From Phoronis australis (taxonomy: Eukaryota > Phoronida > Phoronidae): DNA of 64,000 nucleotides. The stretch covers positions 402,364 through 466,363 of the forward strand of contig NMRA01000123.1 in the NCBI GenBank assembly GCA_002633005.1. Reading direction: 5' to 3'. The position numbers were made by a program, and so were the translations under genes. Positions within the stretch are counted from its first letter, which is position 1. Every line of letters starts with the position of its first letter. Shown piece after piece: positions 47,206 to 58,901 of the stretch. The notes beneath the pieces are model-generated. The model searched no databases. It saw only the letters and a list, made by a program, of their open reading frames with translations, and was not told the DNA's origin.

Positions 47206-50200
47206 TCATGGCGATTTTCGACTTCCTGCTGGAGTGACAAGTCGGCGGGACGGACTAGGCGAAGACTGCGGGGAAAGAGAACGAGGAGTTGTAGATGCTT
47301 GTGCCCTCTGTCTTTCGGCTTCAGCTAAGATGTGCCTTTGGCGCAGTCCCACGGCTGCCTTGGGCTTAATTTCACAGAACTGTAAACACTGCTCGCACAT
47401 ACCCAACGTCCAATCGTAGAAGATTGCGGCACCGTGACTTGTAGTGAAGATCTCGTGCCGTGTGTGACGCTTGATTACTTCTAGGCCCCTCGCAGCAATT
47501 TCTGGGTTCAGGTGCTTGAAGTCGTACTCTTTAATACGTTTTAAGAGGCCATCGTACTCGTGAGATCGAATAGTAGCGCACCTTTTCTGACAGGTTTGCC
47601 AGTCACGTGTCTCAGATTCTGGATCACCGAGAATCAACAGCGTAGCTACCATGACCTCATGAACGTTTTCTGGCGGATGAGCGTAATCGCGAATTTCGGA
47701 CATTTTCGATCTGTCCAGTTTAAAGATAGCTTCTTTTAACCGGTCAATCGTATCCAAACCATCGCAAAGTATCCTCGCCTTAGCTAGTTCCTTAAATATT
47801 GCCGTGTCCACCCCAAGTTTGTCGATAATACGCAGAAGTTTCTTCAGCTGTTTCCCATCTTTGGCTTCAATGGCTTCGTGAAGTTTTTCTCGATCTTCTA
47901 TAGCTAACATCATGTTATTTGCGTCGTTCAACAAGTTTCTGTCAATACACAGTGACGGTTTGTGCTTACTAATGAATTTTTCATAATCTGCAATGGCCTG
48001 ATTGATCAGATCTTCGTCCATTGCAGCGACCGCTTTCGCCAGAGCTTCTTTCAGAGAATTGTGTTCTTGAACCTCTTCTTTCTTCATCTTCTGCATTTCT
48101 ATCAGCGTGTTACGCGCTTGCTTAACAAGATCGTGATCGATGTCGAATTGGAGGACATAGATATGGCCAAATTCTTCGTACTTCGTCAACGCGTCCTGAA
48201 TAGCAACGCAATCAAATTCGTCCAAAACTTCTTGCAGCTTGTGTTTCAACTCCTCATTCATTTCATTAATTGAGTCATATGATTTCCTTAAATCTTTTAA
48301 ACGTTCACGCGTCCTGTGAATCAGCCCTTCATCTGGCTGTATTCGCATTTTATACCCCTCAATGAATGATTCGTACTCTGCAAGAACGGATTTAACCTCT
48401 GCATACTTATGAGATTCTTGTACTCCAACGAGCTTTCGTTTGAGGTCTTCATGCTCGGCGGCAATTCTTTCCTCTGTACGTTCCATTTCAGCGTACATTT
48501 TATAGTATCCCTCTATCTGACCTTCGTCTACAGATACACGGCCGTTGTTACGTTTTTTAAATTCTTCAATTTTCAGTAAACCTTCTCTCAAACGAACTTT
48601 ATTTTGAGTGGACGCTGCTTGACTAAGCTCGCATAGCACAAGCAGTAGCTCTTTCTCTAACCCCCTTTTTATAGCATTTGGATCATTCAAAAGACGATTT
48701 GCTTGAGATAACAAGTTTTTGTCAACACTCACCGACTTGTCTTTATCCTTAGCCAAATCACTATACGCTGCCAAGGCATTTCGGATCAGGTTTTCATCCA
48801 TTGACTCTACGGCACTCACCAATGCCTTTTTGAGATCACCGGCTTCGATGTTGCTTACTAGCGTGTTCTCCACTTGTCCAATAAGCTTCTCGTTAGCTAC
48901 AATTTCGTTCTGATGGCGATTTGCAAATTCTTTGTACTTAGACAGAGCGTCCTGAATCTTTTGCAAGTCTTTTCCACCTAGAGCCTTCTTTAGAGCCTTC
49001 TCCAGGTCGTCCAGTTCATTCTTTGCTTTCTTAGCATCTCCTTTGCAGGAGGCAAGAAAATTTTTTGCCTGCGACAGTAATTCAGCGTCGGGTGTAATTA
49101 GATGGCGTTCGTCCTTGACCATTTGATCATAACCGGACACGATTTCTTGAACTTCGAGGAAATGGCAAGACGACAAAGCAGATTTTAACTGCTCTTTCAG
49201 AAGTTGGTGCCTACTCTCGACAGTGTTCATGGCATCAGTTCTTTCATGTATGCACCTTTCTGCCATTTTCAAAAGCTTTTCGTCAGCCTTGAGCACATCT
49301 TTGTGCGTTTCAATGAAATCTCTATATTTTCCCAGAGCGTTTTCGATGGCACCAAGATTTTTCGAACCCAAGACATGCTTTAACTCTTGAGTTAAACGCT
49401 CGAAATCTTTATTAAGTTTCTTTTCATCTTGTTGTCCATGCTTAACTGCATCTCTCGCTTCTTTGATCAAGGACATGTCGGACTGCACAAGATCACAAAT
49501 GTCTTTATTTGCTTTACTTAAGTCGTCTATGACAACCAATGACTCCTTCACCTGTGCCAAACTGTGTGTAGAAAGAGCCGAAGATAATTGTAGCCTGGCA
49601 GCTTCATATTTCGGAGTAACCTCTTTCAAAATGTCTTTTTTCTCTTTCACAGTTTTGTCAGCTTCTTTCAGTAACTCGTCCCTTTCAGAAACAATGTCGC
49701 GATGTCGCTTTGCGAACTCGTTGTATTTATCCAAGGCACTCTCGATAGCAGATAACTTCCCGTTGGCAATAGCGTGCTTCAAATTCTGTGCTAAATGATC
49801 CAGCTCTTTGTGGAGGTTCTTGTTTTCTAGATCTGGGTTTTTCAAAAAATCCTTGCCTCGCTTAACAAGTTCAACACACGGTTCAATCATGCTCAAATTT
49901 TCTTTGACGAATTGTTCATAATTACGCAGCGCAACTTGCACCGCTTCAGAATCATGTTCATTTAGGGCACGCTCCAGTTGGTCCTTTAACTGGTCATGCT
50001 TCGGCCCAAGAATTTGCATCTGCATCTCTTTCTCCCTCACCATCATTTCCGCCTTCTCCAAAAGCGGTTGATTGATGCCGATTTCATTTTTGTAATGATC
50101 GCCAAATTCTCTGTACTTTTCAATGGCCTTTCGGATTGCCGCGACATCGCCTGTTTTCATGGCGTTCTCTATGTTATTTTGAAGACGTTCTATTTCCTTC

Positions 50201-51713
50201 ACATGTTTCCTGAATATGCCACTTTGCTGGTTTATTAATGTTCTTGCTGCACTGATCAACTTGTTATCCGGATCTATGAACCCGTCATATTCCTTTAAAA
50301 ACTTTTCGTAATTATGTAGGAGTGCTTGAACTTCAGATATATTGTTTGAAACAACAACCCGTTGAAGCTCTGATCTAAAATTCTCATCCTCGACCTGTTT
50401 GTCTTTAAGCTTGGACCGTATAATATCTTCCGCTGTGCTAAACAAGACGTTATCCACCTGAAAGTCCTCACCGAACTCCGCTGCAACGGTCTTATATTTT
50501 TCTAAGGCAGCATCTATCTGGTTCAAGTCGCCAGTTGCTATTGCCTTTTCAAGTTCTCTTCTCCTGTCCTCAAGCTGGGCTGCGTGCTTTCTGTAACTGC
50601 TACCATTTGTCAGGAGAAATGTATTGGCTGCTTTAATTAAGTCGTGATTGGGCTTAACCAATCCCCTGTTTTCTTTCAGAAAGTTGTTGTATTTGTGTAA
50701 AGCATCATGCACCGAAGATACAATTTTTGCATCAAGAGCCTTTTTGAGATTTTCCTGAAGTAGGGCTTCTAAAGGCTTCAAAGACAAACCTTTTGATTTC
50801 AATTCATCTAAAGAACATTCACACTCCCTGATGAAATCTTCATCTGAACTTAGGACATCGGGGTACTCAGCTACAAATTCTTTCAACTTTTTCAAAGCAA
50901 TTTCTGACCCAGATATGTCTCTACCTTTAAGTGCCTTCATTAAAGTCCTCTTTAATTCGCCACGTTTTTTTATTACTTTGCCGTATCCTGGACCAATTTG
51001 GTCAAGTGCATCGCACGCTTTCTTTATTATGTTCTGATCTGGCGACACAATGCCTCTGTGATCACATAAGAAGCATTCGTATTCATAGATCGCCGCATCT
51101 ATTTTTTTCGGGTCACGTGAATCTATGGCCTGTCTGAGCTTGTCCTTCAGTTGCACCTCTGTTTCTTTCACGTTGACCTGTTCCTTTTTTATATCGACTA
51201 AACGCGCTTCCGCCTCTTTTATCAAATCCTGATCATTACACAACTTACTCATGTCTGGGTGGAGTTTCGAAAACTCCTTTAGACGAGCCAACGCCTTTTC
51301 AATTGCAGAAACGTCATTGGCATCCATGGCTCGCTGCAAAAGCTTCTTGATCTCAATTTGCTCGCAAAACAACTTTTCGTTACCAATCCCCGTTGACAAC
51401 AGCACTTCCATGGCCTCTTTGACCAGCGCCTTGTCGGGATCTACAAAGTCGTGATGCTCTTTAACAAATATCTCGTAATCACATAGTGCAGACTGAATTG
51501 CGGCAGCGTCGCCTGATTCAATAGCATCTTCAAGGTTTATTATCAAGATGTCAAGCTCCTCTTCCAGCCCTGCCAACAGAGGATATGACGCCCTCAGCTT
51601 ACGACGCCTTCGCACATAAAAGAAGACCGCAGCGCAAAGAATGACCACCATGGCAATAACTATAATGGCTGGCCACAGTCTTCCATACTCGGTGGTAACC
51701 TTTTTCTTGGCGG
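47206..51713 (-). CDS. Terminal exon: transmembrane segment, ~20 helical repeats and dynein-stalk-like domain
   Basis: A single 4508-nt exon follows a strong acceptor (TTTGTTTTTCCAG) in phase 1 and is open for 1501 codons to the stop. Counting from the upstream in-frame ATG at 51747, residues 26-45 (PAIIVIAMVVILCAAVFFYV) are a membrane helix followed by RRRRKLR, placing the rest in the cytosol. Residues ~60-1350 are about 20 repeats of ~65 residues, each with a core like AIEKALxKYxEF and xLIKEAxxxL: Lys/Glu-rich, fully helical. Residues ~1351-1480 (47308-47697) resemble the dynein heavy-chain stalk and microtubule-binding region: HPPENVHEVM, ATLLILG, RDWQTCQKR, LLKRIKEYDF, FYDWTLGM, IKPKAAVGLRQ, ILAEAE. 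No AAA+ motor is present. The last 35 residues are basic and rich in SP/TP. In phase it joins the PAN exons at 58686-61826, giving a type I receptor. The length of the intact frame argues for a functional gene. Confidence 0.85.
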
Positions 51714-52243
51714 CTGGAAAAACAAAGGATATGTGATTAGACCACAACGAAGAAATGTGACGGTATTTCAGCGTATTCCACGGGCAGAGCGTAGCAAAAA
51801 CTTAGTGAAGATATTGCTGACCCAGCACCACGATTTTCAATGCTCTTATGTACTTTATGTACAGTCGCCTGATCAAATTGTTTTATTGCAGTTTTAGAAA
51901 TGGCTGTATCCCTACACCTTTGCGATAAGGTGGCAATACCTTGATTGCTACGGGCAAGAAACAACGTAAATAGCTCATAAACTGGATTCAATTTATTATC
52001 AGCATGTATTGCCCAGAGTATTCATTCATCCCTATCAAATTGCGTTTTTCCCAGTTCGTTTCACTCGCAGAGGACACCAAGGTTTTCATGATATTTTACA
52101 ATATACTCAAGTCAATGATATTTCCGGACTTCTGGTGTCCAATGCTTTCGAAAAAGCTTATGATTTCTAGATTTATTAAGGAAATTCTACATTATTTCAG
52201 TTTTGATGACGATAGTATTCGTTGGTTCACAATATTCAATGCT

Positions 52244-52300
52244 GATCAAGTTTGAGTCTAATACTAAAATTAAAACTTACAAAAATTAGCGACGTTGCGT
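52244..52300. repeat. 57-bp inverted repeat, left arm (right arm 54472-54528)
   Basis: GATCAAGTTTGAGTCTAATA through GCGACGTTGCGT recurs as its reverse complement at 54472-54528 with only two mismatches. Kolobok-like copy 2 lies between the arms, but 15 bp and about 450 bp away from them, so the arms are not its termini. They may be ends of an older element or an inverted duplication. Confidence 0.75.
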
Positions 52301-52319
52301 CCGCATATCACGGACTTAA

Positions 52320-54015
52320 ATGAGAATGCCACCCGATTTAATTAGTCTTTTTTGCCGTCTTAATCGGTCTATATCCACATCGCCTCGCATACGGTCGACC
52401 TAACTTTGCCAAGAGGTGTCACGTTAACCTGTGAGGAAGGTGAGAAACGACGCTAGCGACGTCAGTGGTTCATATGCAGAGTGAATGCCGCTATGTTGCG
52501 CTGCATCGTTCCAATTGCCCGAACTAAGCAGCTGCGAGGAAAGCGGGTATATCGTTTTTTTTACTTCCTAGAGAGTCCGAAATGCTTAGGAAGTAGCTCA
52601 TGGTAGTGAAGAATGAAATATATGTTGTAAATAGCAAGTATGAGGCCGTGAAACATCTCCGTGTCTGTGGCCTGCAGACGTCGTCGGACAGTGCCTGACG
52701 AATGCCGGCTTACCAAATAACTCCAACATTCCATTGTCTGAGCTTGTTCCTCGCGCCTCTCTAGTATTTCTTCATCACTGTATTCCTGTTCGAATTGATA
52801 GCCTGTAAAACTTAACGATCCACCAGCAAAGTCGGGACTGAAGATGTCTAGCTCGTCCTAAGTCGGGATTGCGAGTTGCCATGTTGGCGTTTATTACTGA
52901 GCGTTCTGTTTCAAAATGAATTATTCTCACCCTAACCAATATTTTTATAAAACTAAAACAAAGTCTGTCTCATTAGATGCGTTTTGTAATGCCTTTGGAG
53001 TGGTCGTGAGTGCAAATAATTTGAGAAGACAGTAATGAATAAATCACCGCGTTACCGGCTTTAGGTGCAATAAAACTAATTGACGGGACACCTAGGCCGT
53101 ACGTTTGAGCTCATGCTAATTTAGTGTTTATTGGCAGAAACTGTTGTGAAACAACTCGATTTCCATCCCACGGCCAGGTGTTAGAGGAATCTTGATTTAC
53201 ATTTACATTACCCAAATAATGATTGTCAATGTACAACTTCTGCCCTGACGGTGCTGTGGCCAAAGCGGAACCTGAATTCGCGGCCCCCGACGAGTAAGTA
53301 GATTTGCAGTTTCGTGGCTAATTCACCAACATAATCACGTGCACATCACTTTGGCTCACTAGTATAGTATTTTCTTGACTGGAAGTTTAGTTTACACAGA
53401 ACTTTGGCTGGTTTATGTTCGTGATATCTCAGTTTCCGAGCCACTGGCCGGGATCACGCCGAGTCCAATCCGGCCGGCCGCCGCGCGGGCCTGATCGAGC
53501 TCCGAGCCACTGGCCAGGATAACAAGCGTTCTGTGTTTAGAACAAACAAAATCACAAGTCTAAACAACACAGATCTAGGTTCTCCTGCCTGTGTGTATCT
53601 CACGGAAAATACTTCGAAATTATCTCCCTACAGACCCCAAACGCCTGCCACGGGACCTTATTGGCCTGCCGAACTTCAGTTTGTAGGCTACGGTGTGTCC
53701 AAATACCAATAAATCCGTGAGACCGAAATAAACAACACGTTTTTATAAGAACTCGGTGTATTTTTAAGGGTTTTACATCGAAGTTTGATGATTTATTGGT
53801 GTTAAACGATGACTTCAAGCGATAAGCTGACACCAGTAACCCGTGTTGTGAACTGCTGAACAAACTGCGTGTGAAACCGATGACGTCATTGGATAATTTC
53901 AACACCTCCGTCTGCCGTCAGATGTCAGGTAACGCAACCGTGCGTGTCGTTATGGAGTAGAACTACTCGATCTAAACTGATACAAATTAGGTTGTTTTTT
54001 GGGTGGCGTGCTCCT
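52320..54015 (+). mobile_element. Kolobok-like DNA transposon, copy 2
   Basis: This long-form copy (1696 bp) is bounded by intact TTAA on both sides (52316-52319 and 54016-54019), with ends ATGAGAATGCCACCC and GGGTGGCGTGCTCCT. It is colinear with copy 1 throughout, including the GC-rich internal repeat (GGCCTGATCGAGCTCCGAG, about 53490) and the 3' block around CACCTCCGTCTGCCGTCAG. The THAP-encoding part (52500-52700) is reduced to fragments by shifts. It lies within an intron of the PAN/rod gene. Confidence 0.75.
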
Positions 54016-54471
54016 TTAAGCTTGGCTTGTGACGTTATCGTTATTCTGGCCAATTGGTTGCGTTTTGGCTAAACGGCGCGGCACTGACGTCAGTACACCA
54101 TCCCATACGTGTGAAAAATCGAATCGTAAACTGCCTCTTTTATTTAAAGAGGGACTCTCAGTGCGCTCATGGAGAGCTTCCTTTACACCCCTTTTGAACC
54201 AGTCCTCCTCACAGTCTAAGATACTAACATCATCGTATTGAAATCATGTCTAGTAGCGCACATGTGTGCCCCCGTAACTAGGACGACGATGTTGTGACAT
54301 ATGCATTGTAAAGGTGGCAAGCTACCTTTTCTTGACTGTTAAGTCTCCATTAAACAGGACAGATAATTTGACACAAAGGTTTACCGCAAGAATACTCCCA
54401 CTGACCACTATCTTCAATTTGTCTCGAACCATCCTCTCATCCACCAGCTGGTGTAATTTGCACTTTGAACC

Positions 54472-54528
54472 ACGCAACGTCGCTAATTTTTGTAAGTTTT
54501 AATTCCAGTATTAGACTCAAACTTGATC
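54472..54528. repeat. 57-bp inverted repeat, right arm
   Basis: Reverse complement of 52244-52300 (two mismatches). It contains ATTTTTGTAAGTTTTAATTC, a splice-donor-like word, so an inverted copy of an exon/intron border is conceivable. Confidence 0.75.
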
Positions 54529-56094
54529 TGTTTTCTCAACTGGATGTCTCAAAATTTCCATGCTTTCAATATCCAATGCTAGTGTCGAACACTCGGCTAC
54601 CCCTACTCAATCTGAATACCTCAGTATAATCTTTTAAATATTTCATCTTCGATTTGTGTACGTTTACTCAAGAAATAAAAGCAAAATGATTAAAAATAAA
54701 TAACATTTCTGTGACGTTATCATTGGATCCGGTCTCCGTCTTGGAGTCGTTCTACACCATCTGCGAGCCGTAGTGGTCTCGAAAACTAAGTTGGCCTGAG
54801 TATTTCGAAAGGTTGCATATGCAGTTATAGCTGTCGGACAGACAATACTTCAGTCTTTGCATGCATGGTTGATGTCCGTGCATCGGACACGGGTATGGCA
54901 GTACACGATCAGTTAAGGGGTAACGCTGTGCGCAGCTCATTTTTGTAGAATCGTGTTTCGACCCGTTGCAGAAACGGATATTTTATGAAGGTTGTTCAAA
55001 CGTGTAAGTGCATTTGATGGAGAGAAAGTGTACTGTGTTGTACCATTACTGCAAACGTACACCTGTAGTTGTCAGGCGTTTATTAAATTTGAGCCTCAGC
55101 ATCATATTGTGTTTTGACTGAGATAATGACTATGACTTCAGTACGTTTCCATCAGTCTCTTTCTGCTCAAGATTTAATGGGAATGCATGCTATACACAAA
55201 TGCGTCAATATTTAAGGGTAGAAAACTGGAAACAGATGCCACGCTAATAACAGGAGATCACAAACGCAGCCGGAAATAATCAACGAATCACAACCTTCAT
55301 CATTTTGGAACGGACGAGACATAAACGAGTAGTATTTTCCAGAAATATAGTCCACTTAACATTACAGCGATTAGATGGCATTTGAAGAAACGATTTCAGT
55401 GTCCGCTATTCGCGACTGGGCTTGGACGGTCCATGCGCGCGGGGAGTTCGAAGTAGCCCCTCCATTTGGCGAAGTTGACAAAAAGGTCCGCCTCAGAGAA
55501 ACAAAAAGTCCGAGAAAACGAGACAATAGCCAGGAATTCAGCGAATGCGCAATTTACAGCTCTGAACGTACGACGTTGTTTTAGTATTTTGCTCGACAGT
55601 GAATAGGTTAGTGTGAATGAACAAAGGAATGCCCGCAGACTGAGTAGGCTCCGACTCGGATTCACTTGCCGAAGACGCCGATGAAGGAGGGTCGAGTTCC
55701 TATGGCCACAAACACGAAAAATCTGCCGATACGGCGAAGACTGTTTCATTACCTGTTTCACCTATAACCTCAGTGTCGTTTTCACCCCACGTCAACATAT
55801 GTGTTCGAAATACTCATCAAGCTCGCTCTCTGCGCATTAGTAAGTTACAAAATCACTGTTAGCCGTCATTGCATACATACTGTCAATTGATAAACGTCTT
55901 CCACTGATGACATCACGTGACAGGAAACAAAAAACGTTAGTTTTCTTTAAAATTCAAAATTCCTCACATATTGTTTGGTTAGGTCTTGATTTGTAAAATT
56001 AGTGTAGATGTTCGAATACCACAAAAAGTGCAAAAAGCCATTGTAGGAGGTTACAAACCCCTGTCACCTTATCTTTTCGTTGCGAGCCAAAATT

Positions 56095-56236
56095 ATGGCA
56101 TCTACGCTGAGGAAATGCAAGAGCTTTAAAGGCATAAAAAGGCTTTTCGGAGAACAAATTAATACTATATACAGACGGCACGGTCCTCTTTCTAGATGGT
56201 TCAGTGACTCATCACTGGACCTTCTCGACCAATTTG
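56095..56236 (+). CDS. Possible first exon of an unidentified gene
   Basis: An ATG (AATTATGGCATC context) opens 47 codons on the plus strand, ending at a consensus GTGAGT donor in phase 1. The peptide MASTLRKCKSFKGIKRLFGE then GPLSRWFSDSSLDLLDQF is basic then acidic, with no recognised domain. No continuing exon was found; short frames at 57784-57900 and 58049-58213 (the latter ends at GTAAGT) are unproven candidates. It would lie inside an intron of the minus-strand gene. Confidence 0.22.
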
Positions 56237-57198
56237 GTGAGTATTTTGGTTTGACACCCAATACAGTGTATGGAATTATTCCAGAATATCTTGTCTTTAT
56301 CAACTTTGTTGTGAAAAAAATATTTAAAATGGGCAAGTTTCCTGTTCACATCCCTTAGAATTGCATTTTCTGTCACCTTATAATACATGATTCATTTAAA
56401 TTGCAAAGCAAAATTGAACGACGTTAGAAATGATATTATAGATTTGTCAAAAAGAAATTCATCACATTTGGTAAGATAAAAACTGTCAATTTTTAATTTC
56501 CAAAACTCACCGAACTCTTAGCGCACTTCCTCATTCAGGTGATACTTTTTTAAAATACACTGAATAAATATTGTTAATTACGTATGAGGTGCCTCTATTG
56601 ATAAAGTCTCTAGAAAGACCATGGTAAACAAATAAATACTCTATGTGAAAGTATTCCTAGTGTTGAAAAACATTTTTAATGGGGGCTTTGTTTTTCATGG
56701 ATAATTTTATGTTTTAAACAAATTTACCAATCGGACCCTTTGTACAGAGTGCTGTGGCATAACCCTGTAGTTTGTATTAGACAGTATTAGATTGTTTGAA
56801 AGGTATACTACACGTATATACAACTGTATACGACTTAATTGACCCTGATAAAGGCTACATTGATGACTATTATACCTTTGGTACACAATGTCAACTTTAC
56901 CCTTGTGTTATCAATTTCCAGGTATATCGAAGGTCATTACTTCATTTTTAGAAGTGTCTTAGAGACACGAGTACCATAATTATTCAATTTTTTCTGAACA
57001 TATTTTTGAATCCTGGGAAAATAAAGTGACGGGGAATATTTGTTAGTTATTCATGATCTTACGTACATGTATCAAACCTGTCGCCGAATTGAAGTGGGAA
57101 AGAAACCGTAACATGGTTGGTGAAACTGAGCCTTAAATATCATTTACCATTGTACTTTTGATATCAAACTCAGATGGTTTCAATTCCGTATCAAACAG

Positions 57199-57320
57199 CA
57201 GTGGTGGATCACAAGGGGGGGGGGGGCAAATTTTTGGTGTGTAAACATTTGAGCTATGCACGATTGTAGATGCACCGAATGGGGGGAGGTCGGGAGGGGG
57301 GTTTTTCCCCGTCCGCCAGG
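57199..57320. repeat. G-rich dispersed repeat
   Basis: Starts CAGTGGTGGATCACAAGG like the repeat at 7011, and includes an uninterrupted run of twelve or so G's and a GGGGGGAGGTCGGGAGGGGGG stretch. The G-runs could support quadruplex formation. Ends not defined. Confidence 0.45.
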
Positions 57321-57424
57321 AAAATGTTTCTGTTTTTTGCTCTAAAAATCAAGCATTTTCCTTGATTTCTGAGGTGTTATCCAAGAAAAAAAGGCAAAAA
57401 AACGTGTCAAACTTGAAAATGCGC

Positions 57425-57497
57425 ATTTACCACAGACTCGAACTCCCGACCAGGCCGATAAAGAGAGCGCACGCGCTTTAAAACTGCACCACCACGA
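57425..57497 (-). mobile_element. tRNA-derived SINE-like sequence
   Basis: On the minus strand GTGGTGGTGCAGTTTTAAAG (A-box-like) precedes GGGAGTTCGAGTCTG (B-box-like) at about 30 bases. It resembles the sequence at 27775-27852 in layout. No cloverleaf; a SINE relic is likely. Confidence 0.4.
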
Positions 57498-58685
57498 TTT
57501 CACTAGTACTTTGATTCTAAGAGACCTACTTTTTTATGGTCCACAGCGTTTGCGCACGAAACCTTCTTTTTGTAATGCTTATTATACTTTTTATATTTTA
57601 TGCAATCAGTTCGTAACGAATTTGTTGTATTTAAAATATTCTTCAATTGCCCAAAAGACCAAATCCGTTTTTTGCGTTGGAATTAATGAAGCGATTGCTT
57701 TGGAAATCGTCTCAAGTTAAGGTTTGACAAAAAGATAATTATGAGTTTCTGAGTGATTCACTAAGGCTTCGANGTTCACTTCTTTGGGATTTTTGAAGTT
57801 GTTTAAAAACATGAATGACAAATCAGTGAGAGGTCCCTCTGCATTTAATATGTCTACAGCCTCGTTTGGAGATCCAGCTTGTGGATTGGAAGTTGTAAAT
57901 GTAATTCTTTGCTTTGCGGAATTTCATTTCTTTAGGCAAAGCTTGCAAAACGCTAAGCCCAAAATTCAGCATTTTTAAGGGAGATGTTAAACAACTAAAC
58001 TGTTAATGGGGAAAACATTCATGTAAGTTTGGTACATGACCAGTTTGTTTGTATCGACGGAGGTTGATGTATCAGAAAGTGTGCCGTAGAAATTTACAGA
58101 CCAAATCAACGAAAGGCCTCCATTTGTGGAAAACTTTTAAGACTAGTAGGACTTCAAATGGTGCTTGTCGCTTTTGTGGAATCACTCCATTCCCAAAATC
58201 GCAATTGTGTAAGTTCTACCGATCTAAATAAAATCGTCGACTCTTACATTTATATGCTATTACGGGGACGTCGTTATAAGAAGTCAGAATGAAGACCAAC
58301 AGTAATACCTTACACTAAACCGCTTTAAAACGTTCCACGGGTACCAGACATGTTTTTTCAGCGCGCGACAGGGTTATGCTGTAGCAGATAGCGCCCTCCA
58401 CTGCAGAACACATGTAGCAGTTTAATCCAGAATAATTTCATTTACTGCAGAAAACGATTGATTAGAAGCATGTAATTTATTCATACAATACCACAAAATG
58501 TTGAACTGCACAGTATCTACTAACAAACATGATGACCCTGGCTTCGATCTAATTCACCAAAAGACTGACCGAGGCGCTCCAGTGTAGACAAAAATCTTAC
58601 GTTTTTTTCACGACCTAATCTTAGCACGGCTTTTGTCTGCAACCGAACGAGGTTGTCAAGTTACGGAAACCAAAAAGCACCTCAC

Positions 58686-58901
58686 CAGGAAGTCTAATTT
58701 TTTCGAAGATCACACAGCAGCCATCGGGTACCGTGTCAAAGGTGCGACCCGTTTCAACCACCTGGCATTCGTCTTTTCCCCACTGAGAGATTAAACAGTC
58801 TGTCATAATTTGGCACAGTTGAGCACACTCCTCCGCACTTTTGGCGTCCACTTTTTCAAGATAGTTTGAACGCACTCGCCGTCTTTCCTGTTGTAACACA
58901 C
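58686..58901 (-). CDS. PAN/Apple-like domain exon 4 (last before the membrane exon)
   Basis: A 216-nt exon runs from acceptor ACATTTTAG (AG at 58902-58903) to donor GTGAGG (58680-58685), phase 1 on both sides. It encodes one PAN/Apple-like module with Cys spacing C-x3-C-x5-C-x9-C-x15-CC (ECAQLCQIMTDC, KDECQVV, DGCCVIFEK). Read-through reaches a stop soon after, but the donor sits exactly where the sister exons also have one, so the exon is internal. It splices in phase to 51713. PAN modules mediate protein or carbohydrate binding outside the cell. It is slightly shorter than its sisters and the most diverged. Confidence 0.75.

Larger units (their letters stand above)
51714..58685. other. Intron between last PAN exon and transmembrane exon
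   Basis: About 7 kb with phase-1 borders at both ends. It contains Kolobok-like copy 2 with its flanking inverted repeat, a G-rich repeat and a SINE-like piece. A weak EGF-like frame at 54752-54940 (minus) could be a further exon but lacks a phase-1 acceptor. Position 57773 is an N. Confidence 0.55.

Noticed and set aside
47132-47419. Plus-strand frame over the end of the rod gene, and other plus-strand frames within 47206-51713
   Set aside because: They are shadows opposite a long, clearly coding minus-strand exon.
54752-54940. EGF-like minus-strand frame (CPMHGHQPC, KYC, YNCIC)
   Set aside because: The sixth cysteine is missing, no phase-1 acceptor precedes it and no good donor follows; chance or a dead exon.
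58621-58685. Reading the last PAN exon through to the stop after FGCRQKPC as the end of a short secreted protein
   Set aside because: A GTGAGG donor in phase 1 lies at 58680-58685, matching donors at the equivalent position in the sister exons; the extra codons are intron read-through.
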